From positions 1 to 64,000 of the forward strand of contig CANPHE010000004.1 in the NCBI GenBank assembly GCA_947573795.1: a stretch of 64,000 nt of DNA, in the 5' to 3' direction. Made by a program: the position numbers and the translations under genes. This DNA comes from an uncultured Alistipes sp. (GTDB lineage: Bacteria > Bacteroidota > Bacteroidia > Bacteroidales > Rikenellaceae). How positions within the stretch are numbered: position 1 is the stretch's first letter; every line of letters starts with the position of its first letter. Positions 45,337 through 54,903 of this stretch are shown here, in pieces. The notes below the pieces were generated by a model. That model was not told the DNA's origin. It saw only the letters and a list, made by a program, of their open reading frames with translations, and ran no database searches.

Positions 45337-46891
45337 CGATCTGCCCTGTCGAATCGGGCATAAGGTGCGCAAACTGCCGCTGCGCGCGCGTGAACCGGCG
45401 CTGGGCTCGCGCGAACTGCCGCTGCACACGCTTCCAATCTTTGGAGGTGAACGCCTCCTGAAGCCGCCTTTGGGCTTGCCGCCACTCCTCGGACGAGAAC
45501 CCCTCGGCAAGTTGCTTTTGCGCCTGCTGCCACTCCTCGGACGAGAACCCCTCAGCAAGCTGCTTTTGCGCTTGCCGCCACTCCTCGGACGAGAACCCCT
45601 CGGCGAGCTGCTTTTGCGCCTGCTGCCACTCCTCGGACGAGAACCCCTCGGCGAGCTGCTTTTGGGCTTGCTGCCACTCCTCGGACGAGAACCCCTCGGC
45701 AAGCTGCTTTTGCGCCTGTTGCCACTCCTCGGATGAAAATCCTTCGGCGAGCTGCTTTTGCGCCTGTCGCCACTCCTCGGACGAGAAATAGCCTTGCAGC
45801 TCCCCGGCATCTTCGACACCTGAGCGAATCACCGTCACACGGTTCTGCCGGAGCGTTGTTACCGAATCCGGATGCTCCGCACGGCTCGTCACGACGAATA
45901 CCCCGGGTGCCGGACTGTTCAAGGTATCGATATCCACCCGCCGGCCGTTGACGAATACCACCGGTTTTCGGCCCTCCACAGCGGAAGAATCCGCCCCGGA
46001 AATTCGGATCGTACCATTTTCTTTCGTAACTTTGTCCTCCGGAACGACATACACGGTCCGGGCGAAGGCCCCGAGGGCGAGCGCCGTAAGCGGCACGACG
46101 AAGAGCACCTTGGCCCCCGCCCACCGCGATGACTTTTTTTGCAACATCATGGTAATACGGTTTTTAAGTTTACTGTGATTGAAGCTGTTGGCAACCGAGC
46201 ACCACCTCCTGCCAGCAGCTTTCTGTATTAACATCGTTTGATAACGGCGCGCATCGATGCCGCCCCGAAGCACGGCCGCATCGGCCTCGTATTCGTGAAT
46301 GGCCCGCAACTCACGGCGCAGCAGCCACATCGCGGGGTTGAACCACTGCAAACATCCAGCGATATCGGTTACCAGCAGGTCCCACGAATGTCCCAACCGC
46401 AGGTGAGCTTGTTCGTGGGCGACGATCTCCCGACCGCTCTCGACATAATCCGCCTCCGAAATAAGCATATAGCGGCCCCAGCTGCACGGAGCGATCGGCT
46501 CGTCGAGACGCACCAGCACCCCGCCGCCCTCGAGACGCTCGCAGCGCCCCCGGCGTACGATGCGCAACACCCCGACGATCGACCACAGGGTCCGCCCCAG
46601 CGCCACGACAGCCCCCAGCGAGAATACGACTGCGACAAGCTGCCGCCACACGAACGATTCGTGCGTCGGCTCTGCGGCAAAAGACTCTCCTGCCGCAAGC
46701 GGCTGTGCGGGAAGTTCGCGAACCACCGTGATGACGCACAAGGGCAGCACGAACGAGAGCAGCAGCACCCCCAGGAGCACGATTCGATTGAAGCGATGCA
46801 GCGTCTCGCGGCTCAGCAGCAGCTTGAAAAAGAAGCAGAACGCCGCCAGACACAGTCCCGCCCGAAGGCTGTATATCAACAATCCGTACAT
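45329..46891 (-). CDS. BlaR1/MecR1-type M56 membrane metallopeptidase with C-terminal tandem repeats
   Basis: 520 residues. N-terminal helices (LIYSLRAGLCLAAFCFFFKLLL and others) flank a cytoplasmic M56 peptidase domain with the zinc motif HEQAH at 159-163 (HEQAHLRLGH) and EYEADAAV downstream. A transmembrane helix near 300 precedes an extracytoplasmic region that lacks any penicillin-binding domain. Instead it ends in seven near-identical 16-residue repeats (FSSEEWQQAQKQLAEG) and a degenerate eighth. In BlaR1 relatives the peptidase cleaves the BlaI repressor when a signal is sensed, and the BlaI-like gene lies 7 bases upstream. The signal here is unknown. The start at 46891 (MYGLLIYSLRA) begins the first helix. 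Confidence 0.9.
   Translation of the reverse strand: MYGLLIYSLRAGLCLAAFCFFFKLLLSRETLHRFNRIVLLGVLLLSFVLPLCVITVVRELPAQPLAAGESFAAEPTHESFVWRQLVAVVFSLGAVVALGRTLWSIVGVLRIVRRGRCERLEGGGVLVRLDEPIAPCSWGRYMLISEADYVESGREIVAHEQAHLRLGHSWDLLVTDIAGCLQWFNPAMWLLRRELRAIHEYEADAAVLRGGIDARRYQTMLIQKAAGRRWCSVANSFNHSKLKNRITMMLQKKSSRWAGAKVLFVVPLTALALGAFARTVYVVPEDKVTKENGTIRISGADSSAVEGRKPVVFVNGRRVDIDTLNSPAPGVFVVTSRAEHPDSVTTLRQNRVTVIRSGVEDAGELQGYFSSEEWRQAQKQLAEGFSSEEWQQAQKQLAEGFSSEEWQQAQKQLAEGFSSEEWQQAQKQLAEGFSSEEWRQAQKQLAEGFSSEEWQQAQKQLAEGFSSEEWRQAQRRLQEAFTSKDWKRVQRQFARAQRRFTRAQRQFAHLMPDSTGQIEQ
45432..45793 (-). repeat. 48-bp coding tandem repeats in the M56 gene
   Basis: Units of 48 bp encode FSSEEW(R/Q)QAQKQLAEG seven times nearly perfectly, plus a diverged eighth. 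The word CACTCCTCGGACGAGAA recurs every 48 bases on the plus strand. The repeats differ mainly by silent or R/Q changes, suggesting recent copy-number change. Confidence 0.9.
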
Positions 46892-46898
46892 CTTCCCT

Positions 46899-47270
46899 CT
46901 ATCGGTTTTCGCGCTCGATCCGATCGAGCAGTTCGCGCAACTCCTCCACCGAAATTTTCTCCTCCTCGACGAGCGCCGAAACGGCCCCGAGATAGGAGTT
47001 TTCGAAATAACGGCTGATGACATTGCCCAACGTGCGCCGCGAGAACTGCTCCTCGCTCACCAACGGGTAGTAGCGGTAAGTGCTGCCGAACGACTCGTGC
47101 GACAGATAGCCCTTCGCCTCCAGGGTGCGAACCATCGTCGAAAGGGTGTTGAAATGGGGTTTGGGCTCCCCGGCCATCTCCACCAACTCGCGCACGAACA
47201 GCGCCCCCCGCTGCCAGAAGCAGCGCATGAGTTCCTCCTCGCGACGGGTCAGTTTTTCGATCTTTTCCAT
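46899..47270 (-). CDS. BlaI/MecI-family transcriptional repressor
   Basis: 123 residues. An N-terminal winged helix (LTRREEELMRCFWQRGALFVRELVEMAGEPKPHFNTLSTMVRTLEAKGYLSHE) and a C-terminal dimerisation helix (VEEEKISVEELRELLDRIE) are standard for the family. It is expected to repress its own operon, including the M56 gene 7 bases downstream, until the M56 protein inactivates it. Two 15-bp dyads overlap its promoter. The regulated trait is not necessarily beta-lactam resistance, since no beta-lactamase is nearby. Confidence 0.95.
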   Translation of the reverse strand: MEKIEKLTRREEELMRCFWQRGALFVRELVEMAGEPKPHFNTLSTMVRTLEAKGYLSHESFGSTYRYYPLVSEEQFSRRTLGNVISRYFENSYLGAVSALVEEEKISVEELRELLDRIERENR

Positions 47271-47290
47271 AGTGCCGTATGATTACACGG

Positions 47291-47321
47291 CAAAGGTAAC
47301 TAAATTTTCTCTTCGCACAAC
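47291..47321 (-). promoter_or_regulatory. promoter of the BlaI-M56 operon
   Basis: On the minus strand: GTTG (47318-47321), 19 bases, TACCTTTG (47291-47298). Transcription start is near 47284 with a leader of about 14 bases. Confidence 0.6.
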
Positions 47322-47355
47322 TATTTTATGTAGTTTTTAAACTATAAAATTTAGT
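47320..47355. promoter_or_regulatory. two ACTA-N7-TAGT dyads, candidate BlaI-type operators
   Basis: ACTATTTTATGTAGT at 47320-47334 and ACTATAAAATTTAGT at 47341-47355 are 21 bp centre to centre. The first touches the -33 box. Known BlaI/MecI operators have the related form ACTA-N6-TAGT. The adjacent arms also form TAGTTTTTAAACTA. Confidence 0.6.
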
Positions 47356-47544
47356 TCACGATTCGGAACAGGAAGAAGTTATTTACGAGATATAGCCTGC
47401 GAAACCTTTTTCACCTTTATAACATTCCACCTTTCACCTGAAAGCTGCAAGGCTGAGTCTTTAGCCCTCAGGTAAAAAGTGAAATGTCAAAAATCTTTTT
47501 TAAGGCTGTGGCTCGTGAAAAACTTTCACTTTTAATTACGCTCC

Positions 47545-47638
47545 TTTCACCTGCAAACTGCGGCTCAAAGAGCCGCAGCGGGCCGTAGCCTCCCCCGGGC
47601 GGAGGCTCGCTTCGCTCACTCCGCAGGCTACGACCCTC
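47545..47638. repeat. second interspersed repeat family, copy 2
   Basis: CTGCAAACTGCGGCTCAAAG, GTAGCCTCC...GGAGGC and TCCGCAGGCTACGACCC run in the same order as at 29572-29672. Other parts of the 47356-47700 gap contain CTTTCACCT/AAAGTGAAA words but no gene. Confidence 0.55.
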
Positions 47639-47661
47639 AACCACGCAACATCCCTATAACA

Positions 47662-47695
47662 ATTCACCCCTGCCGCATACGCGACAGGGGCGAAT
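47662..47695 (-). terminator. possible glnN terminator
   Basis: ATTCACCCCTGCCGC pairs with GCGACAGGGGCGAAT (mismatches near each end) around ATAC, 21 bases after the glnN stop. No strong U-run. Confidence 0.45.
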
Positions 47696-47715
47696 CAAAC
47701 ACAGCCTCGAAACGG

Positions 47716-49893
47716 CTATCGCAGGAACAGCAGCTCGCGGTATTTCGGCAGCGGCCAGATCTGGTCGTCGACGATCTCCTCCAGCTTATCGATATGGCGG
47801 CGGATTTCGTCGAAGCAAACCGCCACCGTATCGTGATAAGCGATAGCCTTCAACCGCTGGTCCTCGATGCGGTTGGCGCTCTTGCGCGCTTCGATCATCT
47901 CGCCCGTGAGACGCTGGATAGCAGCCGTATGATCCTGGATCTTCTTGATAAGCTCGATATCCGAAGCGGCATTCAGGCCCGGAATCTGCGACATCTTGTA
48001 CACCTTGTCCAGCAGCATCGCTTCGTATTTCGAGGCGATGGGCACGATGTGGTTCATCGCCAGGTCGCCCAACACACGACCCTCGATCTGGATTTTCTTG
48101 GTGTAGGTCTCCCACTTCACCTCCGTGCGGGCTTCGAGCTCCACTTCGGTGAAGACCCCCATATCGCCGAACATCTTCATCGTCGCCTCGTCGAGATAGC
48201 GGTCGAAGATCAGCGGCGTCGAGGTCTCGCAATCCAAACCACGCGCAGCAGCCTCGGCCTTCCAGGCGTCCGAATAGCCGTTGCCGTCGAAACGGATCGC
48301 ACGGCACTCCTTAATCATCGTCTTGAGCACCTCGTAGATGGCCTTCTCCTTCTTGGCGCCGGCCTCGATCTTGGCATCCACGGCCTTGCGAAACTCCGTA
48401 AGCTCGGCAGCCACCACCGTGTTGAGCACGATCATCGCCTCGGCGCAGTTGTCCGACGAACCGACGGCGCGGAACTCGAAACGGTTGCCCGTAAATGCGA
48501 AGGGCGACGTACGGTTACGGTCGGTATTGTCGAGCAGCAAGGTCGGGATATGCGAGATACCGCTCATTTTGAAGACACTCTTGGCATCGAAACGGATCGC
48601 ATCGTCGCCTTTGGAGGCGGCCAGTTTGTCCAGCACGGCCGAGACCTGCGCCCCGAGGAAGGTCGAGATGATGGCGGGAGGCGCCTCGTTGGCACCCAGA
48701 CGGTGGGCATTCGTCGCGCTCATGATCGAAGCCTTCAGCAGGCCGTTGTATTTGTAGACGGCCGAAATAACATTCACCAAGAAGGTGATGAACTGCAAAT
48801 TCTCGGACGCCGTTTTACCCGGACCCAAGAGGTTGACGCCCGTATCGGTTCCGAGCGACCAGTTGTTGTGCTTGCCCGAGCCGTTGATCCCCTTGAAGGG
48901 CTTTTCGTGCAGCAGCACGCGGAACTTGTGACGACGGGCCGTCTTGTCCATGATCGTCATCAACAACTGGTTGTGGTCGTTGGCGAGGTTGACCTCCTCG
49001 TATACGGGTGCCAGCTCGAACTGATTCGGCGCCACCTCGTTATGGCGTGTCTTAACGGGAATACCCAGCTTCAGGCACTCGATTTCGAGCTCCTTCATGA
49101 AGGCCATCACACGCGTGGGGATGGCTCCGAAATAGTGGTCTTCGAGCTGCTGGTTCTTCGCCGACTCGTGTCCCATCAGCGTGCGGCCCGTCAGCATCAG
49201 GTCGGGACGCACGGCCCACAGGCTCTCGTCCACGAGGAAATACTCCTGCTCCCAGCCCAGGTACGAGAAGACCTTCTGCACGTTCTTGTCGAAATAATGG
49301 CAAACCTCCGTCGCAGCCTTGTCCACGGCCGTTACCGAACGCAGCAGGGGCACCTTGTAGTCGAGCGCTTCGCCCGTATAGGCGATGAAGACGGTCGGAA
49401 TGCAGAGCGTCGTATCGACGATGAAAGCGGGCGACGAGGGGTCCCAGGCCGAGTAACCGCGCGCCTCGAAGGTATTGCGGATACCGCCGTTGGGGAACGA
49501 CGAGGCATCGGGCTCCTGCTGCACGAGCAGCTTCCCGGAGAACTCCTCCAGCACGCCCCCGCAGCCGTCCGGCTCGGCGAAGGCATCGTGCTTCTCGGCC
49601 GTACCGCCCGTGAGGGGTTGGAACCAGTGGGTGTAGTGGTCGGCACCGTGCTCCAGGGCCCACTGGCGCATGCCGGCAGCGATCGAATCGGCCACCTCGC
49701 GCGTGAGCGGCGTGCGGTTCTCCATCGTATCGAGCAGCGCGGCGAACGTACGCTTGTCGAGGTACTTGCGCATGGCGTCGCGTCCGAAGACCTTTTCGCC
49801 GAAATAATCCGAAGGACGTCCCTCGGGAACTTTCACTTCCACGGCCGTGTGGTTGATCGCCGCATCGACCATCTTGAATCTGAGTAATGACAT
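47716..49893 (-). CDS. glnN: glutamine synthetase type III
   Basis: 725 residues, making glutamine from glutamate, ammonia and ATP. Type III hallmarks: N-terminal FGEKVFGRDAMRKYL, the long type III domain, the active-site run NEVAPNQFELAPVYEEVNLANDHNQ, and KGINGSGKHNNWS. It is far longer than type I GS, which is normal for GlnN. The start at 49893 (MSLLRFKMVDAAINHTAVEVK) is chosen; upstream in-frame residues correspond to the leader. Divergent from mutA across a 600-base gap. Such enzymes serve nitrogen assimilation in Bacteroidota; no regulator is adjacent. Confidence 0.97.
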   Translation of the reverse strand: MSLLRFKMVDAAINHTAVEVKVPEGRPSDYFGEKVFGRDAMRKYLDKRTFAALLDTMENRTPLTREVADSIAAGMRQWALEHGADHYTHWFQPLTGGTAEKHDAFAEPDGCGGVLEEFSGKLLVQQEPDASSFPNGGIRNTFEARGYSAWDPSSPAFIVDTTLCIPTVFIAYTGEALDYKVPLLRSVTAVDKAATEVCHYFDKNVQKVFSYLGWEQEYFLVDESLWAVRPDLMLTGRTLMGHESAKNQQLEDHYFGAIPTRVMAFMKELEIECLKLGIPVKTRHNEVAPNQFELAPVYEEVNLANDHNQLLMTIMDKTARRHKFRVLLHEKPFKGINGSGKHNNWSLGTDTGVNLLGPGKTASENLQFITFLVNVISAVYKYNGLLKASIMSATNAHRLGANEAPPAIISTFLGAQVSAVLDKLAASKGDDAIRFDAKSVFKMSGISHIPTLLLDNTDRNRTSPFAFTGNRFEFRAVGSSDNCAEAMIVLNTVVAAELTEFRKAVDAKIEAGAKKEKAIYEVLKTMIKECRAIRFDGNGYSDAWKAEAAARGLDCETSTPLIFDRYLDEATMKMFGDMGVFTEVELEARTEVKWETYTKKIQIEGRVLGDLAMNHIVPIASKYEAMLLDKVYKMSQIPGLNAASDIELIKKIQDHTAAIQRLTGEMIEARKSANRIEDQRLKAIAYHDTVAVCFDEIRRHIDKLEEIVDDQIWPLPKYRELLFLR

Positions 49894-50062
49894 AAGAGTA
49901 TCTGAGTTCGTGGATTTCAAAGAGTCGGACGGGCGGAATACGGGGTAAAAACAACACTGACCTAACCTGTAAAATCCGATGGTCCGCAGTCTCCCGACGC
50001 GCTCCGACCACCTTCGACACCCGCGGTTTTCCGCCCGTCCGGGATCGTTCTGTTTCCGGTTG

Positions 50063-50070
50063 CAAATGTA
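50063..50070 (-). promoter_or_regulatory. -7 element for glnN
   Basis: TACATTTG on the minus strand, giving a leader of about 163 bases. The AT-rich stretch from 50070 to 50290 holds no ORF with coding character and no other recognisable element. Confidence 0.45.
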
Positions 50071-50417
50071 TGTTTTTTTTCGATTCGTTGTTTTTTCCAA
50101 AATCACTATTTTTCGAAAAACCGTCGATTTTTTCAGCATTTTCCCGAAAAAAGCCTCATTTTTCCAGCACGCCCATCGATTTTACACCCTATTTTCCGAG
50201 AATCGACCCATTTTTTCATGCATAATCCGAAAAATCGCCGATTTCCGAAAATTCGAATTTCTCAGGATATTCAATACCAATATTCAACTATTACACCACA
50301 ACATCCCGACACCGGTCGCGACCCATCCGAAACGCATGCCGCCGAGATCCGAAACGCTCCCCTTTCGAAACGAATCGTCCCGAAAGCGTCGGACCACTGT
50401 TATTTTATTAACAATTT

Positions 50418-50449
50418 CTTGGTACAATGCCCGATTTTTTCTATCTTTA
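50418..50449 (+). promoter_or_regulatory. promoter for mutAB
   Basis: CTTG (50418-50421), exactly 20 bases, TATCTTTA (50442-50449). Predicted start is near 50456 with the ATG at 50494. Confidence 0.6.
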
Positions 50450-50493
50450 CACGTTCGAAAAGACACTTATCCAATACTAATCTCTAAATAACT

Positions 50494-52344
50494 ATGGCAA
50501 ATACCACACGTGAAAAGCTGTTCGCCGAATTTCCCCCGGTTCCGACCGAGAAATGGGAAGAGGTGATTACGGCCGACCTGAAAGGTGCCGACTACGAGCG
50601 CAAACTGGTATGGCGCACGGGCGAAGGATTCAACGTCCGCCCCTACTACCGCGCCGAGAACCTCGAAGGTATCCGTTTCCTGGGGTCGCAGGCAGGCGAA
50701 TTCCCCTATGTGAGAGGTACGCGCGCGCATAACCGCTGGCACGTACACCAGACCGTCGAGGTCGCCTCGCCCGCCGAGGCCAACGCCGAGGCGCTGAAGC
50801 TGCTCGACTCGGGCGTCGATTCGCTGGGATTCTCGATCCTCTCGGAGGAGTTCTCGGCCGCCGATCTCGACGTGCTGCTCCAGGGCATCTCGATCCCGGC
50901 CATCGATCTCGTATTCTGCGGTGCGAAGACGGGCCGCGTGGCCGACCTCGTGCTGGCCAAACTCGAAAAGGAGGGCATAGCCCCCGAAGATGCGCATATC
51001 GCCTTCGGGATCGACCCGCTCGTACGCAACCTCTCGTCGAAAGGCGACTTCTGCTCGCCGAACGGCGAGAAATGCTTCGCCCGCATCGCCGAGCTGATCC
51101 GCAAGGCCGAGGGTTACAAGCACATCCGCATCGTGACCATCAACGCCCGCATCTTCGGCAACTCGGGTTCGACCATCGTCGAGGAGCTGGCATTCGCCCT
51201 CTCGGCCGGTCACGACTACCTGGTACGGCTCACCGAAGCCGGACTTCCGGTAGACCTCGTAGCACGCAAGCTGCGTTTCGCCTTCTCCGTGACCTCGAAC
51301 TACTTCATGGAGATCGCCAAGCTGCGCGCCGCACGCATGCTGTGGGCCAACATCGTCAAGGGTTACAACCCCGAGAAGAATTGCGCCTGCAAGATGCATA
51401 TCCACGCCGAGACTTCGCGCTGGAACCAAACCGTCTACGACCCCTACGTCAACATGCTGCGCGGCACGACCGAGGCCATGTCGGCTGCTATCGGCGGCGT
51501 CTACTCGCTCGAAGTCACGCCGTTCGACCGTGCTTTCGAAGCTCCGACGGAGTTCGCCAAGCGCATCGCCCGCAACGTCGAGTTGCTGCTCAAGCACGAG
51601 TCGCACTTCGACCAGGTGGTAGACCCCGCAGGCGGTTCGTACTACATCGAGAACCTCACGCAGTCGATCGCTGCCGAGGCTTGGAAACTCTTCCTCGAAA
51701 TCGAGGAGAAGGGCGGCTACACGGCAGCCTACCAGGCCGGACTGATCGTCGAGCGCGTCAAAGCCTCGGCCGCAGCCAAGGACAAGAACATCGCTACGCG
51801 TCGTCAAATTCTGCTCGGCGCCAACCAATATCCCAACTTTACGGAGACGGCCGCAGCCGAGATCGGTGCGCAGAGCGTCGAGCGTCCCGCAGCCGAGGGC
51901 AACGTGCTGACGCCCTACCGCGGTGCGATGGCCTTCGAGGCGATGCGTCTGGGCGTCGACCGCTCGGGCAAGCAGCCCAAGGCCTTCATGCTCACGTGCG
52001 GCAGCCTGGCCATGGCCCGCGCCCGTGCCCAGTTCTCGTGCAACTTCTTCGCCTGCGCCGGCATCAAGGTGATCGACAACACCTTCTTCAAGTCGGTGGA
52101 AGAGGGCGTCGAGGCAGCCGTCGCTTCGGGTGCCGAGATCGTCGTGGTATGTTCGAGCGACGACGACTACGCAACCGTAGCTCCGAAGGTCAAGGAGCTG
52201 CTGGCCGGTCGTGCGATCCTCGTCGTCGCCGGAGCTCCGGCCTGCACCCCCGAACTGGAGGCCCAGGGCATCACGAACTTCATCAACGTGAAGTCGAACG
52301 TGCTGGAGACACTGAAGTTTTACCTTAAAGAGATGGGAATCTAA
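50494..52344 (+). CDS. mutA: methylmalonyl-CoA mutase small subunit
   Basis: 616 residues, partner of MutB in interconverting succinyl-CoA and methylmalonyl-CoA for propionate production. The barrel region is visible ([52 protein letters not shown]). The C-terminal B12-type domain lacks the DxHxxG cobalamin motif ([13 protein letters not shown] instead), as expected for the non-catalytic small subunit. mutB follows after 2 bases, so translation is probably coupled. Confidence 0.96.
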   Translation: MANTTREKLFAEFPPVPTEKWEEVITADLKGADYERKLVWRTGEGFNVRPYYRAENLEGIRFLGSQAGEFPYVRGTRAHNRWHVHQTVEVASPAEANAEALKLLDSGVDSLGFSILSEEFSAADLDVLLQGISIPAIDLVFCGAKTGRVADLVLAKLEKEGIAPEDAHIAFGIDPLVRNLSSKGDFCSPNGEKCFARIAELIRKAEGYKHIRIVTINARIFGNSGSTIVEELAFALSAGHDYLVRLTEAGLPVDLVARKLRFAFSVTSNYFMEIAKLRAARMLWANIVKGYNPEKNCACKMHIHAETSRWNQTVYDPYVNMLRGTTEAMSAAIGGVYSLEVTPFDRAFEAPTEFAKRIARNVELLLKHESHFDQVVDPAGGSYYIENLTQSIAAEAWKLFLEIEEKGGYTAAYQAGLIVERVKASAAAKDKNIATRRQILLGANQYPNFTETAAAEIGAQSVERPAAEGNVLTPYRGAMAFEAMRLGVDRSGKQPKAFMLTCGSLAMARARAQFSCNFFACAGIKVIDNTFFKSVEEGVEAAVASGAEIVVVCSSDDDYATVAPKVKELLAGRAILVVAGAPACTPELEAQGITNFINVKSNVLETLKFYLKEMGI

Positions 52345-52346
52345 TC

Positions 52347-54485
52347 ATGAGACAGAAATTTTCTGAACTGAAATACGAAGCGGGCGCACAGAAAAGCTGC
52401 TGCGCCGCGAAGGGCTGCGGCCAGGTGGAGCCGTGGCTCACGGCCGAGCGCATTCCCGTCAAGGGTGCCTACACGGCCGCCGACCTCGAAGGCATGGAGC
52501 ACCTGAACTATGCCGCCGGTATCGCACCGTTCCTGCGCGGTCCCTACTCGACGATGTACGTCATGCGTCCGTGGACGATCCGTCAGTACGCCGGATTCTC
52601 CACCGCCGAGGAGTCCAACGCATTCTACCGCCGCAACCTGGCTGCCGGACAGAAGGGTCTGTCGGTGGCCTTCGACCTGGCGACGCACCGCGGCTACGAC
52701 GCCGACCATCCGCGCGTGGTGGGCGACGTGGGCAAGGCCGGCGTGTCGATCTGCTCGGTCGAGGACATGAAGGTGCTCTTCAACGGCATTCCGCTGGACC
52801 GCATGTCGGTGTCGATGACCATGAACGGCGCCGTGCTGCCGATCCTGGCCTTCTACATCGTGACGGGTCTGGAGCAGGGCTGCACGCTCGACCAGCTGGC
52901 CGGTACGATCCAGAACGACATTCTCAAGGAGTTCATGGTGCGCAACACCTATATCTACCCGCCCGAGTTCTCGATGCGCATCATCGCCGATATCTTCGAA
53001 TACACCTCGAAGAACATGCCCAAATTCAACTCGATCTCGATTTCGGGTTACCACATGCAGGAGGCGGGCGCCACGGCCGATATCGAGCTGGCCTACACGC
53101 TGGCCGACGGTCTGGAGTACCTGCGCGCAGGTATCAACGCCGGCATGTCGATCGACGCCTTCGCACCGCGTCTGTCGTTCTTCTGGGCCATCGGCATGAA
53201 CCACTTCATGGAGATCGCCAAGATGCGTGCCGCACGTATGCTGTGGGCCAAGATCGTCAAGCAGTTCGATCCGAAGAATCCCAAGTCGCTGGCCCTGCGT
53301 ACCCACTCGCAGACCTCGGGTTGGTCGCTCACCGAGCAGGACCCCTTCAACAACGTAGCCCGCACGGCCATCGAGGCCATGGGCGCCGCCCTGGGCCACA
53401 CCCAGTCGTTGCACACCAACGCCCTGGACGAAGCGATCGCCCTGCCGACCGACTTCTCGGCGCGTATCGCCCGCAACACGCAGATCTACATCCAGGAGGA
53501 GACCTCCGTATGCCGCGAGGTCGATCCGTGGGCCGGTTCCTACTACGTGGAGTCGCTCACGCAGGAGATCGCCGACAAGGCCTGGGCCCATATCCAGGAG
53601 ATCGAGGAGCTGGGCGGCATGGCCAAGGCCATCGAGACCGGTATTCCGAAGATGCGTATCGAGGAGGCGTCGGCCCGCAAGCAGGCCCGCATCGACTCGG
53701 GCGTCGAGAAGATCATCGGTGTGAACGAATACCGTCTGGAGAAGGAGGCCCCGATCGACATCCTCGCCGTGGACAACACGGCCGTACGCGAAAGCCAGAT
53801 CAAGCGCCTGAAGGAGCTGCGCGCTTCGCGCGACGAAGCTGCCGTGCAGAAGGCTTTGGCCGCCATCACCGAGTGCGTGAAGACCAAGCAGGGCAACCTG
53901 CTCGAACTGGCCGTCGAGGCTGCCAAGGTCCGCGCATCGCTGGGTGAGATCTCCGATGCCTGCGAAGTCGTCGTAGGCCGCTACAAAGCTGTGATCCGTT
54001 CGATTTCAGGTGTTTATTCGTCCGAAGTGAAAAACGACAAATCTTTCGAGCGCGCCAAGGAGCTGTGCGCCGAGTTCGCCAAGAAGGAGGGCCGCCAGCC
54101 CCGTATCATGATTGCCAAGATGGGCCAGGACGGCCACGACCGCGGTGCCAAGGTCGTAGCTACGGGTTATGCCGACATCGGTTTCGACGTCGACATGGGT
54201 CCGCTGTTCCAGACGCCCGAGGAGGCTGCCAAGCAGGCCGTCGAGAACGACGTGCACGTGGTCGGCGTTTCGTCGCTGGCCGCAGGTCACCTCACGCTCG
54301 TGCCGCAGCTCATCGCCGAGCTGAAGAAACTGGGCCGCGAGGATATCATCGTCATCGTCGGTGGCGTGATCCCCGCACAGGATTACGACGAGCTCTATCG
54401 CGACGGTGCCGCCGCCATCTTCGGCCCCGGTACGCCGATCGCCACGGCCGCTATCAAGATGCTGGAGATTCTGCTCGACGAGTAG
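52347..54485 (+). CDS. mutB: methylmalonyl-CoA mutase large (catalytic) subunit
   Basis: 712 residues, adenosylcobalamin-dependent. Substrate-binding barrel motifs include [25 protein letters not shown] and [20 protein letters not shown]; the C-terminal B12 domain has the base-off His in [10 protein letters not shown] (DxHxxG), then [10 protein letters not shown] and VIVGGVIP. The usual length for MutB. Together with mutA this supports fermentation to propionate via succinate, common in gut Bacteroidota. A strong terminator ends the operon. Confidence 0.98.
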   Translation: MRQKFSELKYEAGAQKSCCAAKGCGQVEPWLTAERIPVKGAYTAADLEGMEHLNYAAGIAPFLRGPYSTMYVMRPWTIRQYAGFSTAEESNAFYRRNLAAGQKGLSVAFDLATHRGYDADHPRVVGDVGKAGVSICSVEDMKVLFNGIPLDRMSVSMTMNGAVLPILAFYIVTGLEQGCTLDQLAGTIQNDILKEFMVRNTYIYPPEFSMRIIADIFEYTSKNMPKFNSISISGYHMQEAGATADIELAYTLADGLEYLRAGINAGMSIDAFAPRLSFFWAIGMNHFMEIAKMRAARMLWAKIVKQFDPKNPKSLALRTHSQTSGWSLTEQDPFNNVARTAIEAMGAALGHTQSLHTNALDEAIALPTDFSARIARNTQIYIQEETSVCREVDPWAGSYYVESLTQEIADKAWAHIQEIEELGGMAKAIETGIPKMRIEEASARKQARIDSGVEKIIGVNEYRLEKEAPIDILAVDNTAVRESQIKRLKELRASRDEAAVQKALAAITECVKTKQGNLLELAVEAAKVRASLGEISDACEVVVGRYKAVIRSISGVYSSEVKNDKSFERAKELCAEFAKKEGRQPRIMIAKMGQDGHDRGAKVVATGYADIGFDVDMGPLFQTPEEAAKQAVENDVHVVGVSSLAAGHLTLVPQLIAELKKLGREDIIVIVGGVIPAQDYDELYRDGAAAIFGPGTPIATAAIKMLEILLDE

Positions 54486-54505
54486 GCTCACCGCATCGAT
54501 CACGA

Positions 54506-54538
54506 AAACTCCCGGGGGTTTGCCCCGGGAGTTTTTTT
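54506..54538 (+). terminator. Rho-independent terminator of mutAB
   Basis: Twelve-base stem AAACTCCCGGGG / CCCCGGGAGTTT around GTTTG, followed by a run of T. Confidence 0.95.
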
Positions 54539-54540
54539 AT

Positions 54541-54877
54541 GGCAACTCGTACAACTTTACACGAAACAGTATTTAAACCATTATGACCTTGCGGGTTACG
54601 CCAGAAGCCCCTCCCTCGGGAGGGATTTACGTTCAGTTTCTTGCACCTTTTCTCGCCTCGGCATAGCTCGAACAAGTTCGATTGCACTCGTCGGACACCG
54701 CAGGCAAGGGGAGGGTCAGCTAACTCCGGGGACAGAAGCCAACCGAAAGCATGATGAGCAGCTATTTCCCTTGAAAACCCCGCTTTAGCGGGGCGGCCAA
54801 GGGCCGCGAGACAACGACCGTCTTAAGTGTGTTAACGTGCAAAGAACCGGTGAGGTGTAAAATTACAGATAGTTGCC
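54541..54877 (+). repeat. TIR-flanked non-coding element, long form, inverted (copy C)
   Basis: 337 bp. Ends GGCAACTCGTACAACTTTAC and GTAAAATTACAGATAGTTGC are inverted copies of each other. The interior, read on the minus strand, matches copy A: CCCCGCTAAAGCGGGG, TCTGTCCCCGG, GAGTGCAATCGAACTTGTTC, TCCCTCCCGAGGGAGGG. The end that faces gene 3' ends in the other copies here faces mutB. Confidence 0.8.
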
Positions 54878-54903
54878 TTTTTTATTTCCGACCCGCAATC
54901 GCC

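Noticed and set aside
45432..45793. Regular 48-bp repeats resembling a CRISPR array
   Set aside because: The repeats are contiguous, in frame and encode 16-residue units of the M56 protein; there are no variable spacers and no cas genes.
46899..47270. Beta-lactam resistance operon
   Set aside because: BlaI/BlaR-like genes are present, but there is no beta-lactamase or penicillin-binding domain; the family is widely used for other signals.
47794..49887. Very long open frames opposite glnN, and likewise opposite lon (30858-33380), the TonB receptor (3737-5881), ileS (39238-41919) and the GH20 gene
   Set aside because: They lie fully antisense to clear enzymes, have Arg/His/Val-rich low-similarity translations and arise from GC-rich third positions.
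49894..50493. A cobalamin riboswitch before mutAB, since MutB needs B12
   Set aside because: No B12-box-like conserved segment or suitable structure was recognised, and the promoter lies only about 50 bases from the ATG.
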